A stretch of DNA of 64,000 bases from positions 186,001 to 250,000 of the forward strand of contig CANMZP010000003.1 in assembly GCA_947502355.1 (NCBI GenBank). Reading direction: 5' to 3'. Every line of letters begins with the position of its first letter. Position 1 is the first letter of the stretch. This DNA comes from an uncultured Thalassotalea sp. GTDB lineage: Bacteria > Pseudomonadota > Gammaproteobacteria > Enterobacterales > Alteromonadaceae. Under the pieces are notes generated by a model. That model worked only from the letters and a program-made list of their open reading frames with translations, made no database searches and was not told where the DNA came from. This document shows positions 8,471-18,661 of the stretch, piece after piece. The position numbers and the translations under genes were made by a program.

Positions 8471-9055
8471 ATGGCTATTTCTTTACCAGCATTACCATAT
8501 GCAATGGACGCACTTGCACCACACATTTCACAAGAGACTCTTGAGTTTCACTACGGCAAGCACCACAACACGTACGTAGTTAAATTAAACGGCTTAATCG
8601 AAGGTACTGACTTTGCTAATGCTTCTTTAGAAGAAATCGTTAAAAACTCTAACGGCGGTGTATTCAACAACGCAGCACAAATCTGGAACCACACGTTCTA
8701 CTGGAACTCTTTAACACCAAACGCTTCTGGTGCACCAGTTGGCGAATTAGCTGCTGCAATCGATGCTCAGTTTGGTTCATTTGACGAATTCAAAGCGAAG
8801 TTTACAGATTCTGCAGTAAACAACTTCGGTTCAAGCTGGACTTGGTTAGTTAAAAACGCTGACGGCAGCCTAGCTATCGTTAATACTTCTAATGCGGCTA
8901 CGCCACTAACTGAAGAAGGTGTTACACCACTAATCACTGTTGATTTATGGGAACACGCTTACTACATTGATTACCGTAACTTGCGTCCTAGCTACATGGA
9001 AGCATTCTACGCATTAGCTAACTGGGAATTTGCAAACGCAAACTTCACTGCTTAA
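8471..9055 (+). CDS. sodB: Superoxide dismutase, iron type
   Basis: Cytosolic enzyme that dismutates superoxide to oxygen and hydrogen peroxide. The 194-residue length fits FeSOD. The four metal ligands are visible: His27 (FHYGKHH), His74 (WNHTFYW), Asp158 and His162 (DLWEHAYY). The [11 protein letters not shown] context is the Fe-type form. A good ribosome site (CGGAGAAAAAC) precedes the ATG. It forms a single-gene transcript between the terminators at 8297 and 9084, and codon choice is that of a highly expressed gene. Nothing unusual is seen in the protein; metal preference (Fe rather than Mn) is predicted from the family motif. Confidence 0.95.
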   Translation: MAISLPALPYAMDALAPHISQETLEFHYGKHHNTYVVKLNGLIEGTDFANASLEEIVKNSNGGVFNNAAQIWNHTFYWNSLTPNASGAPVGELAAAIDAQFGSFDEFKAKFTDSAVNNFGSSWTWLVKNADGSLAIVNTSNAATPLTEEGVTPLITVDLWEHAYYIDYRNLRPSYMEAFYALANWEFANANFTA

Positions 9056-9083
9056 TTTTAGTTAACATTAACAGCTAATGATT

Positions 9084-9109
9084 AAGGCGACCGATTGGTC
9101 GCCTTTTTG
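9084..9109 (+). terminator. Intrinsic terminator of sodB
   Basis: A nine-base perfect stem AAGGCGACC/GGTCGCCTT (9084-9092, 9097-9105) with a GATT loop is followed by T residues, 28 bases after the sodB stop. Confidence 0.88.
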
Positions 9110-9210
9110 TTGGTCGAATTTTAATATAAGCACATGATACCTGCAGGAGGTCCCACATCTCGCTAGTGCTCGTGATGGGATGACGTTGTACTTTTGCTTG
9201 GTAAATGTGC

Positions 9211-9312
9211 GCCGTCATTTCCGAATTTTACTTAGTCAATCTATGCCGTCATTTCCGAATTTTACTTAGTCAATCTACGCCGTCATTTCCGAATTTTACT
9301 TAGTCAATCTAC
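9211..9312. repeat. Three perfect or near-perfect 34-base tandem repeats
   Basis: Units at 9211-9244, 9245-9278 and 9279-9312 start with GCCGTCATTTCCGAATTTTA and end with a CAATCTAY motif; they differ only in one of the final bases. A diverged fourth start (GCCGTCATCCTGGAATTT) continues directly at 9313 into the hairpin element. No open reading frame crosses them convincingly, so this is intergenic repeat DNA in the 480-base convergent gap between sodB and typA. Confidence 0.9.
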
Positions 9313-9385
9313 GCCGTCATCCTGGAATTTCTTACCCAAGGGAGCTCAAGCGAGCTCTGGGAATGAAATATCCGGGACCTCCCTT
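9313..9385. repeat. Long imperfect palindrome (dispersed intergenic element)
   Basis: The outer arms CCTGGAATTTC (about 9321-9331) and GAAATATCCGGG (about 9366-9377) are near reverse complements. The centre carries GAGCTC-AAGC-GAGCTC. The structure resembles REP- or MITE-like intergenic elements, and its left end shares the CGTCAT start with the adjacent 34-base repeats. Confidence 0.6.
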
Positions 9386-9442
9386 CGTATACTGTGGGTG
9401 CATTAATTTAAACGCAATATGAATTGACCATTACAGGTAGGC

Positions 9443-9472
9443 AAAAAAAATGCTGACCTAAGTCAGCATTTT
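9443..9472 (-). terminator. Intrinsic terminator of typA
   Basis: The stem AAAATGCTGAC/GTCAGCATTTT (9447-9457, 9462-9472) is followed on the minus strand by a run of eight Ts (the A-run at 9443-9450), about 65 bases past the typA stop. Confidence 0.85.
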
Positions 9473-9535
9473 ATATATTTGATGTAAGGTATCTCGCGAA
9501 TCTTAAATGACCTGGCGATACCTTGTTAAGAAGTC

Positions 9536-11356
9536 TTACTTCTTAGCAGCACGACCTTCACGCTTACGATCCGACTCTTTCAAGAATTTCTTACGGATAC
9601 GGATGCTTTCAGGTGTAACTTCTACTAATTCATCGTTATCGATAAACTCTAACGCTTGTTCCAATGACATGATGATTGGTGGCGTAAGTGTTTGTGCTTC
9701 ATCAGTACCTGATGAACGAACGTTAGTAAGTTGCTTACCTTTAAGGGCATTAACGGTTAAATCGTTATCACGTGAGTGAATACCGATGATTTGGCCTTCG
9801 TAAATATCTAAACCGTGACCAATTAACATACGACCACGCGATTGTAAGTTAAAGATAGCGTTAGTAAGAGCTTTACCTGTTGCGTTAGCGATCATTACAC
9901 CGTTAAGACGTTGACCGATTTCACCACCTTTGTGAGGACCATATTGTAGGAACGTGTGGTAGATCAAACCAGAACCTGAAGTAAGCGTCATAAATTCAGT
10001 TTGGAAACCGATTAAACCACGACTTGGCATGATGAAGTCCATACGGATTCGACCTTTACCATCTGGTGCCATATCAGTAAGTTCTGCTTTACGAACACCC
10101 ATTTTTTCCATTACTGGACCTTGGTGCTGTTCTTCAACATCAATCGTTACGGTTTCGTATGGTTCTTCGATTTGGCCATCAACTTCGCGCATGATTACTT
10201 CTGGACGAGAAACAGCTAATTCGTAACCTTCACGACGCATGTTTTCGATTAAGATACCTAAGTGAAGCTCACCACGACCCGATACTTTAAATTTATCAGG
10301 ATCATCTAATTGCTCAACACGTAACGCAACGTTATGAACAAGCTCTTTGTCTAAACGGTCTTTAATATTACGAGAAGTAACGTATTTACCTTCTTGACCA
10401 GAAAACGGCGAAGTATTTACTTGGAACGTCATGTTGATCGTTGGTTCATCAACAGATAGTGGTGGTAACGCTTCAACTTCGTTTGGACAACAGATAGTGT
10501 CAGAGATTTTTAATTCGCCTAAACCTGTGATTGCAATGATATCACCAGCTTGTGCTTCTTCAACTTCGTGACGTTCTAAGCCAAGGTAACCAAATACTTT
10601 ACCTACTTTACCATTGTGAACTTTACCGTTAGAACCTTCAACAGTAACTTGTTGGTTTGGCTTAACGGTACCACGTGTAACACGACCCACACCGATTACA
10701 CCTAAGTAAGAACTGTAATCAAGTTGAGAAACTTGCATTTGGAAAGAGCCTTCGATATCGGCATCAGGCGCTGGTACTTGATCAACGATGGTTTTGAATA
10801 ATGGCGTCATGTCTGTGCCTTCTTCGTCGGCTTCCATTGAAGCCCAACCGTTGATTGCTGAAGCGTAAACAACTTGGAAGTCTAATTGGTCATCAGTAGC
10901 ACCTAAGTTATCGAATAAATCAAATACTTGATCCATAACCCACTCAGGACGAGCACCTGGCTTGTCGATTTTGTTGATAACAACAATTGGTTTCAAACCT
11001 TGTGCGAACGCTTTTTTGGTTACGAAACGAGTTTGTGGCATAGGACCTTCTTGCGCATCAACGATAAGCAATACAGAGTCAACCATTGACATTACACGTT
11101 CTACTTCACCACCGAAATCGGCGTGTCCTGGAGTATCTACGATGTTTACACGGTAGTCGTTCCAGTTAATAGCAGTGTTTTTAGCTAGGATAGTGATACC
11201 ACGTTCTTTCTCGATATCGTTTGAATCCATAACACGCTCATCATGGTCTTTACGAGCATCTAATGTACCTGATTGATCTAGTAGTTTATCAACCAAGGTC
11301 GTTTTACCATGGTCAACGTGCGCGATGATCGCGATATTTCGTAATTTGTCTAACAC
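9536..11356 (-). CDS. typA: Translational GTPase TypA/BipA
   Basis: Ribosome-associated GTPase of the elongation-factor family, involved in 50S assembly and in growth at low temperature and under stress. Of 606 residues, the G domain occupies about 1-200 with G1 AHVDHGKTT at 12-20, DTPGH near 75 and NKIDKPGA near 128. Domain II and the BipA-specific C-terminal domain follow, including [21 protein letters not shown]. The basic tail is usual. The start codon is GTG (11356-11354), since the protein begins directly at [16 protein letters not shown] as in homologues. It converges on sodB and is separated from acnB by a strong terminator. Confidence 0.95.
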   Translation of the reverse strand: MLDKLRNIAIIAHVDHGKTTLVDKLLDQSGTLDARKDHDERVMDSNDIEKERGITILAKNTAINWNDYRVNIVDTPGHADFGGEVERVMSMVDSVLLIVDAQEGPMPQTRFVTKKAFAQGLKPIVVINKIDKPGARPEWVMDQVFDLFDNLGATDDQLDFQVVYASAINGWASMEADEEGTDMTPLFKTIVDQVPAPDADIEGSFQMQVSQLDYSSYLGVIGVGRVTRGTVKPNQQVTVEGSNGKVHNGKVGKVFGYLGLERHEVEEAQAGDIIAITGLGELKISDTICCPNEVEALPPLSVDEPTINMTFQVNTSPFSGQEGKYVTSRNIKDRLDKELVHNVALRVEQLDDPDKFKVSGRGELHLGILIENMRREGYELAVSRPEVIMREVDGQIEEPYETVTIDVEEQHQGPVMEKMGVRKAELTDMAPDGKGRIRMDFIMPSRGLIGFQTEFMTLTSGSGLIYHTFLQYGPHKGGEIGQRLNGVMIANATGKALTNAIFNLQSRGRMLIGHGLDIYEGQIIGIHSRDNDLTVNALKGKQLTNVRSSGTDEAQTLTPPIIMSLEQALEFIDNDELVEVTPESIRIRKKFLKESDRKREGRAAKK

Positions 11357-11557
11357 TATCTTTAGCCTTATTTAGTGGAGAAGCAGGTGTACAAAAATCA
11401 CCCTGCTTGTTTGGGCGCGAATTATACAGGAGTTAACGGTTATTTTAAATGGTTTAAGTGTTATCTAATGGTTTAAAGTCATGTTTTATCGAGAATTTGG
11501 CTTCTTCACGAGTGATCTTAAGAAGAAAACCACAGGTTAACTCAATGTTAGATAACA

Positions 11558-11592
11558 AAAAGCCGTGCAAATAAGCACGGCTTTTTAACGCT
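11558..11592 (-). terminator. Intrinsic terminator of acnB
   Basis: The twelve-base stem AAAAAGCCGTGC/GCACGGCTTTTT (11558-11569, 11576-11587), with a six-base loop and A/T flanks on both sides, lies about 20 bases past the acnB stop. It reads as a terminator on the minus strand and could also act on the plus strand. Confidence 0.88.
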
Positions 11593-11608
11593 TAAAAAAG
11601 TTTATCGG

Positions 11609-14206
11609 CTAAGCAACGCTTTGCGCGATAACCACTTCTTTGGCTTTTTTAGTGTAACTTTCCATTTTGTGGAAGTTTAAGTAGCGGTAAGTATCAGCTG
11701 CAGTTGCATCAATCTTACTTGAGTACTCCATGTACTCTGCAACGGTTGGTAGATGACCAACAATCGCGCCAACAGCGGCAAGTTCTGCAGATGTTAAGTA
11801 AACATTCGCACCAGTACCTAGACGGTTCGGGAAGTTACGAGTTGATGTTGAAAGTACAGTCGACTTTTCAGCAACACGCGCTTGGTTACCCATACACAGT
11901 GAACAGCCAGGAGTTTCAATACGAACACCTGCTTTACCGTATGTGAAGTAATAACCTTCTTCGGTTAATTGGTCACGGTCCATCTTAGTTGGCGGAGCAA
12001 CCCACATACGGGTATTAAGCACGCCACCGAAGTCTTCAAGTAATTTACCTGCCGCACGGAAGTGACCTATGTTGGTCATACATGAACCGATAAATACTTC
12101 ATCAACGTCTACGCCAGCAACGTCAGATAATAACTTGGCATCATCTGGGTCATTTGGACAACAAACGATTGGCTCTTTAATGTCCGCAAGGTCGATTTCA
12201 ATGATGTGTGCATATTCTGCATCAGCATCTGCTTCCATTAATGCAGGGTTCGCTAACCACTCTTGCATTGCGTTAATACGACGCTCGATAGTGCGTACAT
12301 CACCGTAACCTTCGCTGATCATCCACTTAAGCATAACAATGTTAGACTCTAAGTATTCAGCAACCGCATCTTCTTCTAGTTTGATTGAACAACCAGCAGC
12401 AGAACGCTCAGCAGATGCATCAGATAATTCAAATGCTTGCTCAACGGTTAAGCCTTTAAGGCCTTCGATTTCGAGTACACGACCAGAAAACTCGTTGATC
12501 TTACCGGCTTTCTCTACGGTTAATAGACCGTTTTTGATGCCGTAGTAAGGGATAGCATGAACAAGATCACGTAATGTGATACCTGGTTGCATTTCACCTT
12601 TAAAACGAACCAATACCGACTCAGGCATATCAAGAGGCATTACACCCGTTGCTGCTGCGAATGCAACAAGACCTGAACCTGCCGGGAATGAAATACCTAA
12701 TGGGAAACGTGTATGTGAATCACCACCAGTACCTACAGTATCAGGTAATAACATACGGTTTAACCACGAGTGAATTACACCATCACCTGGGCGAAGTGAT
12801 ACACCGCCACGGTTCATGATGAAATCTGGTAATGTATGATGGGTGTTTACATCAATTGGTTTCGGGTAAGCTGAAGTATGACAAAATGACTGCATGGTTA
12901 AGTCTGCAGAGAAACCTAAACAGGCTAAATCTTTTAGCTCATCACGTGTCATAGGACCGGTAGTATCTTGCGAGCCTACGGTGGTCATTTTTGGTTCACA
13001 GTATTGACCAGGACGAATACCATCTACGCCACAAGCTTTACCAACCATTTTTTGTGCTAACGAGTAACCTTTACCGGTATCGGCAACGTCTACTGGTTTT
13101 GCAAATAAATCGGTTTCAGCTAAGCCTAATGCTTCGCGAGCGCGACCTGTTAGGCCACGACCAATGATTAGAGGGATACGGCCACCGGCACGAACTTCAT
13201 CCAATAATACAGGGCTTAACTCGAACGTTGAGATAACTTCGTCGGTACCTGAGCGCTTAACAACACCTTCGTAAGGGAAGATATCAATAACATCGCCCAT
13301 GTTCATCGCTTCAACGTCTAATTCAATTGGTAATGCACCAGAGTCTTCCATTGTGTTATAGAAGATAGGGGCGATTTTACCGCCTAAACAGACACCGCCA
13401 CCACGCTTGTTAGGGATATAAGGAATATCATCGCCCATAAACCATAACACAGAGTTTGTCGCAGACTTACGTGAAGAGCCAGTACCAACAACATCACCAA
13501 CATAAGCTAATTGGATGCCGTCTTTTTGTAATTCTTCAATTTGCGTTAATGGACCAACAACGCCTTGCTCTTCTGGCGTAATACCTTCACGTTCCATTTT
13601 AAGCATGGCTTTAGCATGTAATGGGATATCTGGACGAGACCATGCATCAGGAGCAGGAGAAAGATCATCGGTGTTGGTTTCACCGGTTACTTTAAATACT
13701 TTTACCGTGATTTTTTCGCTCACTTTATCGCGAGAAGTAAACCACTCAGCGTCTGCCCATGACTGCATAACCGCTTTAGCTTGCGCGTTACCGGCATCGG
13801 CTTTTTCTTTTACGTCATAGAAAGCATCAAACATTAATAATGTTTTAGATAAACCTGCTGCAGCCGTTTCAGCCAATGCCGCATCGTCTAATAAGTCGAT
13901 CATTGGTTGAATGTTGTAACCACCTAACATGGTGCCTAAAAGCTCAGTTGCACGTTCAGCCGATAATATTGGAGATTGCGCTTCACCTTTGGCGATAGCG
14001 GCTAAAAATCCGGCCTTTACGTAAGCGGCATCATCAACACCAGGAGGAACGCGATTAACTAACAAGTCTAATAAGACTTCTTCCTCGCCTTGTGGTGGAT
14101 TTTTTACCAACTCAACTAATTGAGCTACTTGTTCTGCATCCAGTGCCTTAGGTACAATTCCTTCGGCTGCACGTTCTTCGACGTGTTTACGATATTCTTG
14201 AAGCAC
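11609..14206 (-). CDS. acnB: Aconitate hydratase B
   Basis: Citric acid cycle enzyme converting citrate to isocitrate through cis-aconitate; many AcnB proteins also bind mRNA when the cluster is lost. The 865-residue length equals E. coli AcnB. The N-terminal HEAT-like and swivel domains precede the catalytic part, as expected for the B type. The cluster cysteines are present: GSCMTN (about Cys709) and GCSLCMGN (about Cys768 and 771). The start codon is GTG at 14206-14204, with GAGAGG a short distance upstream. It keeps the E. coli order next to lpd, although here a channel, a permease and an outer-membrane gene intervene. Confidence 0.96.
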   Translation of the reverse strand: MLQEYRKHVEERAAEGIVPKALDAEQVAQLVELVKNPPQGEEEVLLDLLVNRVPPGVDDAAYVKAGFLAAIAKGEAQSPILSAERATELLGTMLGGYNIQPMIDLLDDAALAETAAAGLSKTLLMFDAFYDVKEKADAGNAQAKAVMQSWADAEWFTSRDKVSEKITVKVFKVTGETNTDDLSPAPDAWSRPDIPLHAKAMLKMEREGITPEEQGVVGPLTQIEELQKDGIQLAYVGDVVGTGSSRKSATNSVLWFMGDDIPYIPNKRGGGVCLGGKIAPIFYNTMEDSGALPIELDVEAMNMGDVIDIFPYEGVVKRSGTDEVISTFELSPVLLDEVRAGGRIPLIIGRGLTGRAREALGLAETDLFAKPVDVADTGKGYSLAQKMVGKACGVDGIRPGQYCEPKMTTVGSQDTTGPMTRDELKDLACLGFSADLTMQSFCHTSAYPKPIDVNTHHTLPDFIMNRGGVSLRPGDGVIHSWLNRMLLPDTVGTGGDSHTRFPLGISFPAGSGLVAFAAATGVMPLDMPESVLVRFKGEMQPGITLRDLVHAIPYYGIKNGLLTVEKAGKINEFSGRVLEIEGLKGLTVEQAFELSDASAERSAAGCSIKLEEDAVAEYLESNIVMLKWMISEGYGDVRTIERRINAMQEWLANPALMEADADAEYAHIIEIDLADIKEPIVCCPNDPDDAKLLSDVAGVDVDEVFIGSCMTNIGHFRAAGKLLEDFGGVLNTRMWVAPPTKMDRDQLTEEGYYFTYGKAGVRIETPGCSLCMGNQARVAEKSTVLSTSTRNFPNRLGTGANVYLTSAELAAVGAIVGHLPTVAEYMEYSSKIDATAADTYRYLNFHKMESYTKKAKEVVIAQSVA

Positions 14207-14321
14207 AGTCTTTTCCTCTCTACCTTGAGTGCATAGAGCGCACCCTTATAATTTATATTGCCACGAGTATACTCCAAGCCCTTACAAAACAAAATCTTAT
14301 TACGTCTGTTCACCATTATAT

Positions 14322-14346
14322 TTGCTATAAATACCATTTATAGCAA
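14322..14346. promoter_or_regulatory. Perfect inverted repeat between acnB and the channel gene
   Basis: The arms TTGCTATAAA and TTTATAGCAA (14322-14331, 14337-14346) are perfect over ten bases around TACCA. It lies 116 bases upstream of acnB and 127 bases upstream of the divergent channel gene, without a T-run. A protein-binding operator is plausible, but no known regulator is recognised. Confidence 0.45.
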
Positions 14347-14472
14347 TTTACTCACACTTGTTTACAACATCCCCACCCTATATTTGTCTAATATAATTAA
14401 TACATTACGAGAAATAATAAATTTATTAACTAGACTAAAAAGTAATCTATTAACAATTTCCGTAGGCTACTT

Positions 14473-15156
14473 ATGGCGTTAATAACCCAAAATGATAACT
14501 TTAAATACTTAACTTTCTCACTTGTTTTTCTGCTGTTAGGCGTTGCCCTAGCAGAGCAATTTTTTGATGCTAGAGCACAGCAATTTGTGCAATCAGCCAC
14601 GGTTGTAACCCTACTGGTGTCGGTATGGGGGGTCGATCGAAGAAACAGGTACTTTAGTCGTAATTTATTTTTACCGTTAAGTATTTTGGCTACATCCATA
14701 TTAAGTAACTTGTTGGGTGACTTTGAGCACAATTATTTGCACTTATTCCTGCTGCTGCTGTTTTTCATTTTAACGTCAATAACAACCGCTAGGCAGGTGT
14801 TATTTACCGGTGAAATCGATGGTAACAAAATCTTAGGTGCGATTTGTTTATACATCATGCTAGGTCTAATTTGGGCAATGGTTTATACCATTATTCATTT
14901 ATTAACTACCGATGCCTTTTCAGGGGTAAACGATTTGGGTGATTGGTATGAAGTATTACCCGATTTTATCTATTTTTCGTTTGTTACATTAACAACGCTG
15001 GGATTTGGTGATATATCCCCTTTAATGCCCATCACCCGTTTTCTCGTTTATTTTGAAGCCATTTTTGGACAATTTTATTTGACTATTTTGGTTGCCAGCT
15101 TAGTTGGTGCCGGAATGTCCAACTTACAAAAAGAAGTTAAGGAACCCGATGACTAA
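14473..15156 (+). CDS. Two-pore-helix type potassium channel protein
   Basis: Inner-membrane protein of 227 residues with about four N-terminal hydrophobic segments (near 15-32, 36-53, 60-78, 83-100). An ion-channel module follows at about 115-220: an outer helix (ILGAICLYIMLGLIWAMVYT), a pore loop with the selectivity filter TLGFGD at about 175-180, and an inner helix. This is the Ion_trans_2 family with a potassium-type filter (GFGD in place of GYGD). There is no RCK nucleotide-binding domain. It overlaps the downstream permease by eight bases, which suggests cotranscription. Ion selectivity and gating are not established. Confidence 0.78.
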   Translation: MALITQNDNFKYLTFSLVFLLLGVALAEQFFDARAQQFVQSATVVTLLVSVWGVDRRNRYFSRNLFLPLSILATSILSNLLGDFEHNYLHLFLLLLFFILTSITTARQVLFTGEIDGNKILGAICLYIMLGLIWAMVYTIIHLLTTDAFSGVNDLGDWYEVLPDFIYFSFVTLTTLGFGDISPLMPITRFLVYFEAIFGQFYLTILVASLVGAGMSNLQKEVKEPDD

Positions 15157-16252
15157 CCGTATAAAAGATCTATCTGAAACCGAGTTTTCAACTCAGATGA
15201 TCAACACCGCCATAAAACTTACTGCTATCGCAATGGTGATTTTATGGTGTTTTAATATTTTGACACCGTTTTTATTGCCGATTATCTGGGGGGCTATTTT
15301 GGCCGTTGCCATTTACCCGTTATTTGTAAAATTGGTCGCCAAATTAGGTAATCGTCGTAAACTTGCTTCTGTCTTATTTTCAATACTCGGCATCACCTTA
15401 TTGGTTGTTCCTACGTTGGTTTTTTCTGGATCTGCCATTGATAGCTTGCAGCACATTTCTGAGCAGTTAAAAGTTGGCACGCTGAGTATCCCAAGCCCAA
15501 GCCCTGAAATTAAAGATTTGCCGTTTATCGGCAACAAACTGTATCCAGCTTGGGAGTCTGCGCATTCCAATTTTCAAGAGTTTGCCGCCCAATACCCTGA
15601 TCAAATAAAAGCAACGCTTTCCACCATTCTTTCCGCAGCGGCAAGTTTTGGTGGCGTGATCATTGAATTTATTATTGCGATTGTAATTGCCGCAGCCTTT
15701 ATGAGTAATGCTGAAATCTGTGAACGAGCTTGCCGCAAAGTACTAGAGAAATTTATGGGTGACTACGCATCGAAAAGCATGGAAACCTCGGTTGCCACGA
15801 TTCGCAGTGTGGCACAAGGCATTTTAGGTATCGCCTTTACGCAAGCCATATTAGCCGGTATGGGTTTCGTTGTTGCTGATATTCCAGGTGCTGGTATTTG
15901 GGTGTTGTTGGTTCTGTTGGTGTGTATTGTCCAATTACCACCTTTGCTGGTCCTTGGCCCGGTATCCGCTTACTACTTTACCGTTGCCGACCCAACACCG
16001 GCCATTATTTACTTGGTTTATAACATTGTGGTGAGTATTAGTGATGCATTTCTAAAACCATTAATGTTAGGTCGTGGTCTCGAAATACCTATGCTGGTGA
16101 TTTTACTCGGTGCTATTGGCGGCATGATTATGTCAGGTATTATTGGCTTATTCATTGGCGCCATCGTGTTGGCATTAGGTTATCAAATGATCACGGTTTG
16201 GACAGGCATTACGACCATTGAATTACCAAAACAAGATAACTCAACCAAATAA
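15149..16252 (+). CDS. AI-2E family transporter (PerM-like permease)
   Basis: Inner-membrane protein of 367 residues from the chosen start. An in-frame ATG at 15104 exists. The ATG at 15149 is preferred because AAGGA at 15139-15143 lies six bases before it and it overlaps the channel stop by eight bases, a common coupling. Hydrophobic segments cluster near residues 17-55, 60-80, 140-165 and 195-345. The conserved family pattern includes FLKPLMLGRGLEIPMLVILLGA-like sequence near the end (read in two pieces: LKPLMLGRGLEIP and LVILLGAIGG). Despite the family name, AI-2 export is shown only for a few members, so the substrate is unknown. Confidence 0.8.
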   Translation: MTNRIKDLSETEFSTQMINTAIKLTAIAMVILWCFNILTPFLLPIIWGAILAVAIYPLFVKLVAKLGNRRKLASVLFSILGITLLVVPTLVFSGSAIDSLQHISEQLKVGTLSIPSPSPEIKDLPFIGNKLYPAWESAHSNFQEFAAQYPDQIKATLSTILSAAASFGGVIIEFIIAIVIAAAFMSNAEICERACRKVLEKFMGDYASKSMETSVATIRSVAQGILGIAFTQAILAGMGFVVADIPGAGIWVLLVLLVCIVQLPPLLVLGPVSAYYFTVADPTPAIIYLVYNIVVSISDAFLKPLMLGRGLEIPMLVILLGAIGGMIMSGIIGLFIGAIVLALGYQMITVWTGITTIELPKQDNSTK

Positions 16253-16264
16253 ACCCGTTTAATT

Positions 16265-16307
16265 AAGCCTATTTATTATACTCCCTGCATATAAATAGGC
16301 TTTTTCT
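16265..16307 (+). terminator. Intrinsic terminator of the channel-permease unit
   Basis: The twelve-base stem AAGCCTATTTAT/ATAAATAGGCTT (16265-16276, 16291-16302) is followed by TTTCT, starting 12 bases past the permease stop. Confidence 0.82.
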
Positions 16308-16467
16308 GACTAACAAATCAGCCGCCATCCTCAGCACACAATGCAACAATTTTGTATAAAGCTGGGGGATTTTGTGCATTTTCATAAGCAATTTTACAAT
16401 TTGTTCCTATTTACATTTGCCAAGAAGATCTAAAGTGCGTCCTACAACCCATTGAAGGATTATCAAA

Positions 16468-16944
16468 ATGTTCAAAAAATTAGTATTAACAGCAGGTTTA
16501 TTAGCTGCTTTGCCTGCATTAGCAGCACATGGTGAAGGTGAAGAGCCTAAGCACATCCCAGGTATTTTTGTCGGCGCCACGCACTTTGATGGTGATACTG
16601 ACTTTAGCTGGGGTTTAGAATATGAATACAAATTCACATCGAACTGGGGTGCTGGTTTGGTTTTTGAAAAAACACCAGACGGACATGACGGCGCAGGTAC
16701 TGAATTACACATTGCTGAAGTTTACTACCATCCAACAAATGAAATTCGCTTAGGCCTTGGCTACGGTGAAGAAGAAGTTGACGCACACGGTCATCATCAC
16801 AGCTTTGATGAGCACTTATGGCGTGCATCGGCGGCTTATGATTTCCATTTAGGCAAGTTTGCTATCGCACCAACAATTGCCGTTGACCACGTTGATGGTG
16901 AAAACGCGACCGTATTTGAATTAGCTTTCTTAATGCCATTTTAA
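16468..16944 (+). CDS. Small outer-membrane beta-barrel-like protein, histidine-rich loop
   Basis: Exported protein of 158 residues. A clear signal peptide (MFKKLVLTAGLLAALPALAA) is predicted to be cut near residue 20. The mature part alternates aromatic and polar residues in short strands such as SWGLEYEYKF, WRASAAYDFHL and FAIAPTIAVDHV. It ends in Phe (FLMPF), the usual Bam signal for outer-membrane proteins. An acidic/His-rich segment EEEVDAHGHHHSFDEH lies near 109-124, and the mature N-terminus is HGEGEE; these could bind metal, which is inference. It is flanked by its own AAGGA ribosome site and a terminator. No named family is recognised. Confidence 0.65.
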   Translation: MFKKLVLTAGLLAALPALAAHGEGEEPKHIPGIFVGATHFDGDTDFSWGLEYEYKFTSNWGAGLVFEKTPDGHDGAGTELHIAEVYYHPTNEIRLGLGYGEEEVDAHGHHHSFDEHLWRASAAYDFHLGKFAIAPTIAVDHVDGENATVFELAFLMPF

Positions 16945-16967
16945 AGTTAAAACCTATCTACAAAATT

Positions 16968-16997
16968 AGAAAAGCCAGACAAAGTGTCTGGCTTTTT
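16968..16997. terminator. Bidirectional terminator between the outer-membrane gene and lpd
   Basis: The stem AAAGCCAGACA/TGTCTGGCTTT (16971-16981, 16985-16995) carries T-runs in both directions. It ends the plus-strand outer-membrane gene and the minus-strand pyruvate dehydrogenase operon. Confidence 0.88.
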
Positions 16998-17048
16998 TAT
17001 GCAGGGATAAAATCGTAAGGCTAAAGCCTTACCCACAGATCCACTGAA

Positions 17049-18485
17049 TTATTTTTTCTTCTTTTTAACCGCTTTGGCGTTTGGTAAATCGGTAATTGAA
17101 CCTTCAAAGATTTCAGCCGCTAAACCAATTGACTCATTTAACGTTGGGTGAGCATGGATGGTTAAACCAACATCTTCTGCATCAGCGCCCATTTCAACCG
17201 CTAAACACACTTCACCTAACATTTCGCCAGCATTGATACCAACAATGGCACCACCGAGTACGCGACCAGAGTCTTTATCAAAGATCATCTTAGTCTTTCC
17301 TTCCGTACGTGCAGATGCGATAGCACGACCAGAAGCAGCCCAAGGGAAGTTTGCCACTTCAATGTTTAAGCCTTGCTCTTTTGCTTCACGTTCAGTCACA
17401 CCTACCCAAGCCATTTCTGGATCGGTGTAAGCGATTGAAGGAATGCAACGAGGATCAAATACGTGTTTCTTACCAGAGATAACTTCGGCAGCAACATGCG
17501 CTTCGTGAACCGCTTTGTGAGCAAGCATAGGTTGCCCAACTACATCACCGATGGCGAAGATGTGGTTAACGTTGGTACGTAATTCGTTAGTTACGTTAAT
17601 GAAGCCACGCTCATCAACATTAACACCCGCTTTATCAGCAGCAACTAAATGACCGTTTGGCTTACGGCCAACAGCAACTAAGATCTTGTCGTAACGAACC
17701 TGACCTTCAGGTGCGTTTTTGCCTTCAAATGTTACGTATAAACCATCTTCTTTGGCATCAACAGCAACAACTTTGGTAGACAACATAATGTTGAACTTCT
17801 TCTTGTTGTAGTTGGTGTACACTTTAACGATATCTTTATCAGCTGCAGGAACAAGTTGATCAGCAAACTCAACAACCGATACGTTAGAACCTAACGCATT
17901 GTATACAGTCCCCATTTCAAGACCGATAATACCACCACCTAATACCAACATTTCACCAGGAACGTCTTGCAGTTCAAGGGCACCGGTAGAGTCGATAACA
18001 CGAGGGTCATCTTTAGGAATAAATGGTAAATCAACAACCGAAGAGCCGGCTGCAATAATGGCATTATCAAAGTTGATGTTTGTCACTTCGCCATCTGTGC
18101 CTTCAACAGCAATGCTGTTAGCGCCAGTAAATTTACCGTAACCTGTTACGGTTTTAACTTTACGCGCTTTTGACATACCAGCAAGACCGCCAGTTAACTG
18201 ACCAATAACGTCTTCTTTCCAGCCACGAATTTTATCTAAATCGATTTTTGGTGCACCAAATGTTACACCGTGCGATGCCATTGCTGCCGCATCATCGATT
18301 ACTTTGGCAACATGAAGTAATGCTTTTGATGGAATACAACCCACGTTTAAACATACACCACCTAAGGTTGCGCGACTTTCTACTAACACAACGTCCAAGC
18401 CTAAGTCAGCTGCACGAAACGCAGCAGAATAACCACCAGGGCCTGCACCTAAAACAACTACCTGAGTTTTGATATCGTTACTCAT
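17049..18485 (-). CDS. lpd: Dihydrolipoyl dehydrogenase (E3)
   Basis: FAD flavoprotein that reoxidises lipoamide in the pyruvate and 2-oxoglutarate dehydrogenase complexes, passing electrons to NAD+. The start is taken at 18485 (MSNDIKTQ, 478 residues), not the in-frame ATG 69 bases earlier. GAGG sits about seven bases upstream of it and homologues begin there. FAD motif GAGPGG is at 13-18, the redox disulfide GGVCLNVGC has Cys45 and Cys50, and an NAD motif GGGIIGLEMG lies near 185. The catalytic His is in HAHPTLNE near the end. It is the third structural gene of the operon, 236 bases after aceF with a hairpin in the gap. Confidence 0.96.
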   Translation of the reverse strand: MSNDIKTQVVVLGAGPGGYSAAFRAADLGLDVVLVESRATLGGVCLNVGCIPSKALLHVAKVIDDAAAMASHGVTFGAPKIDLDKIRGWKEDVIGQLTGGLAGMSKARKVKTVTGYGKFTGANSIAVEGTDGEVTNINFDNAIIAAGSSVVDLPFIPKDDPRVIDSTGALELQDVPGEMLVLGGGIIGLEMGTVYNALGSNVSVVEFADQLVPAADKDIVKVYTNYNKKKFNIMLSTKVVAVDAKEDGLYVTFEGKNAPEGQVRYDKILVAVGRKPNGHLVAADKAGVNVDERGFINVTNELRTNVNHIFAIGDVVGQPMLAHKAVHEAHVAAEVISGKKHVFDPRCIPSIAYTDPEMAWVGVTEREAKEQGLNIEVANFPWAASGRAIASARTEGKTKMIFDKDSGRVLGGAIVGINAGEMLGEVCLAVEMGADAEDVGLTIHAHPTLNESIGLAAEIFEGSITDLPNAKAVKKKKK

Positions 18486-18661
18486 GTTTACCTCAAAAAA
18501 TTCTTGTAATATGAGAATACCTTTCGGTATTAAATTATTGTTCTGTATTGGCACCCGTTTTCAACATTTTGAAAAGAAAACAAGTGTTTTGTTATTTTTC
18601 GCAAGTGTACCTTTTGTAAGGGTAAATCGCCATCGAAAACATCAATAATCAGTAATCATCT

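Noticed and set aside
9211-9312. 34-base repeats that could suggest a CRISPR array
   Set aside because: The units are directly adjacent with no spacers, there are only three, and no cas genes are nearby.
15104-15148. Upstream ATG for the AI-2E family transporter
   Set aside because: The ATG at 15149 has AAGGA at the right distance and overlaps the previous stop by eight bases, so the 15 extra residues are unlikely to be translated.
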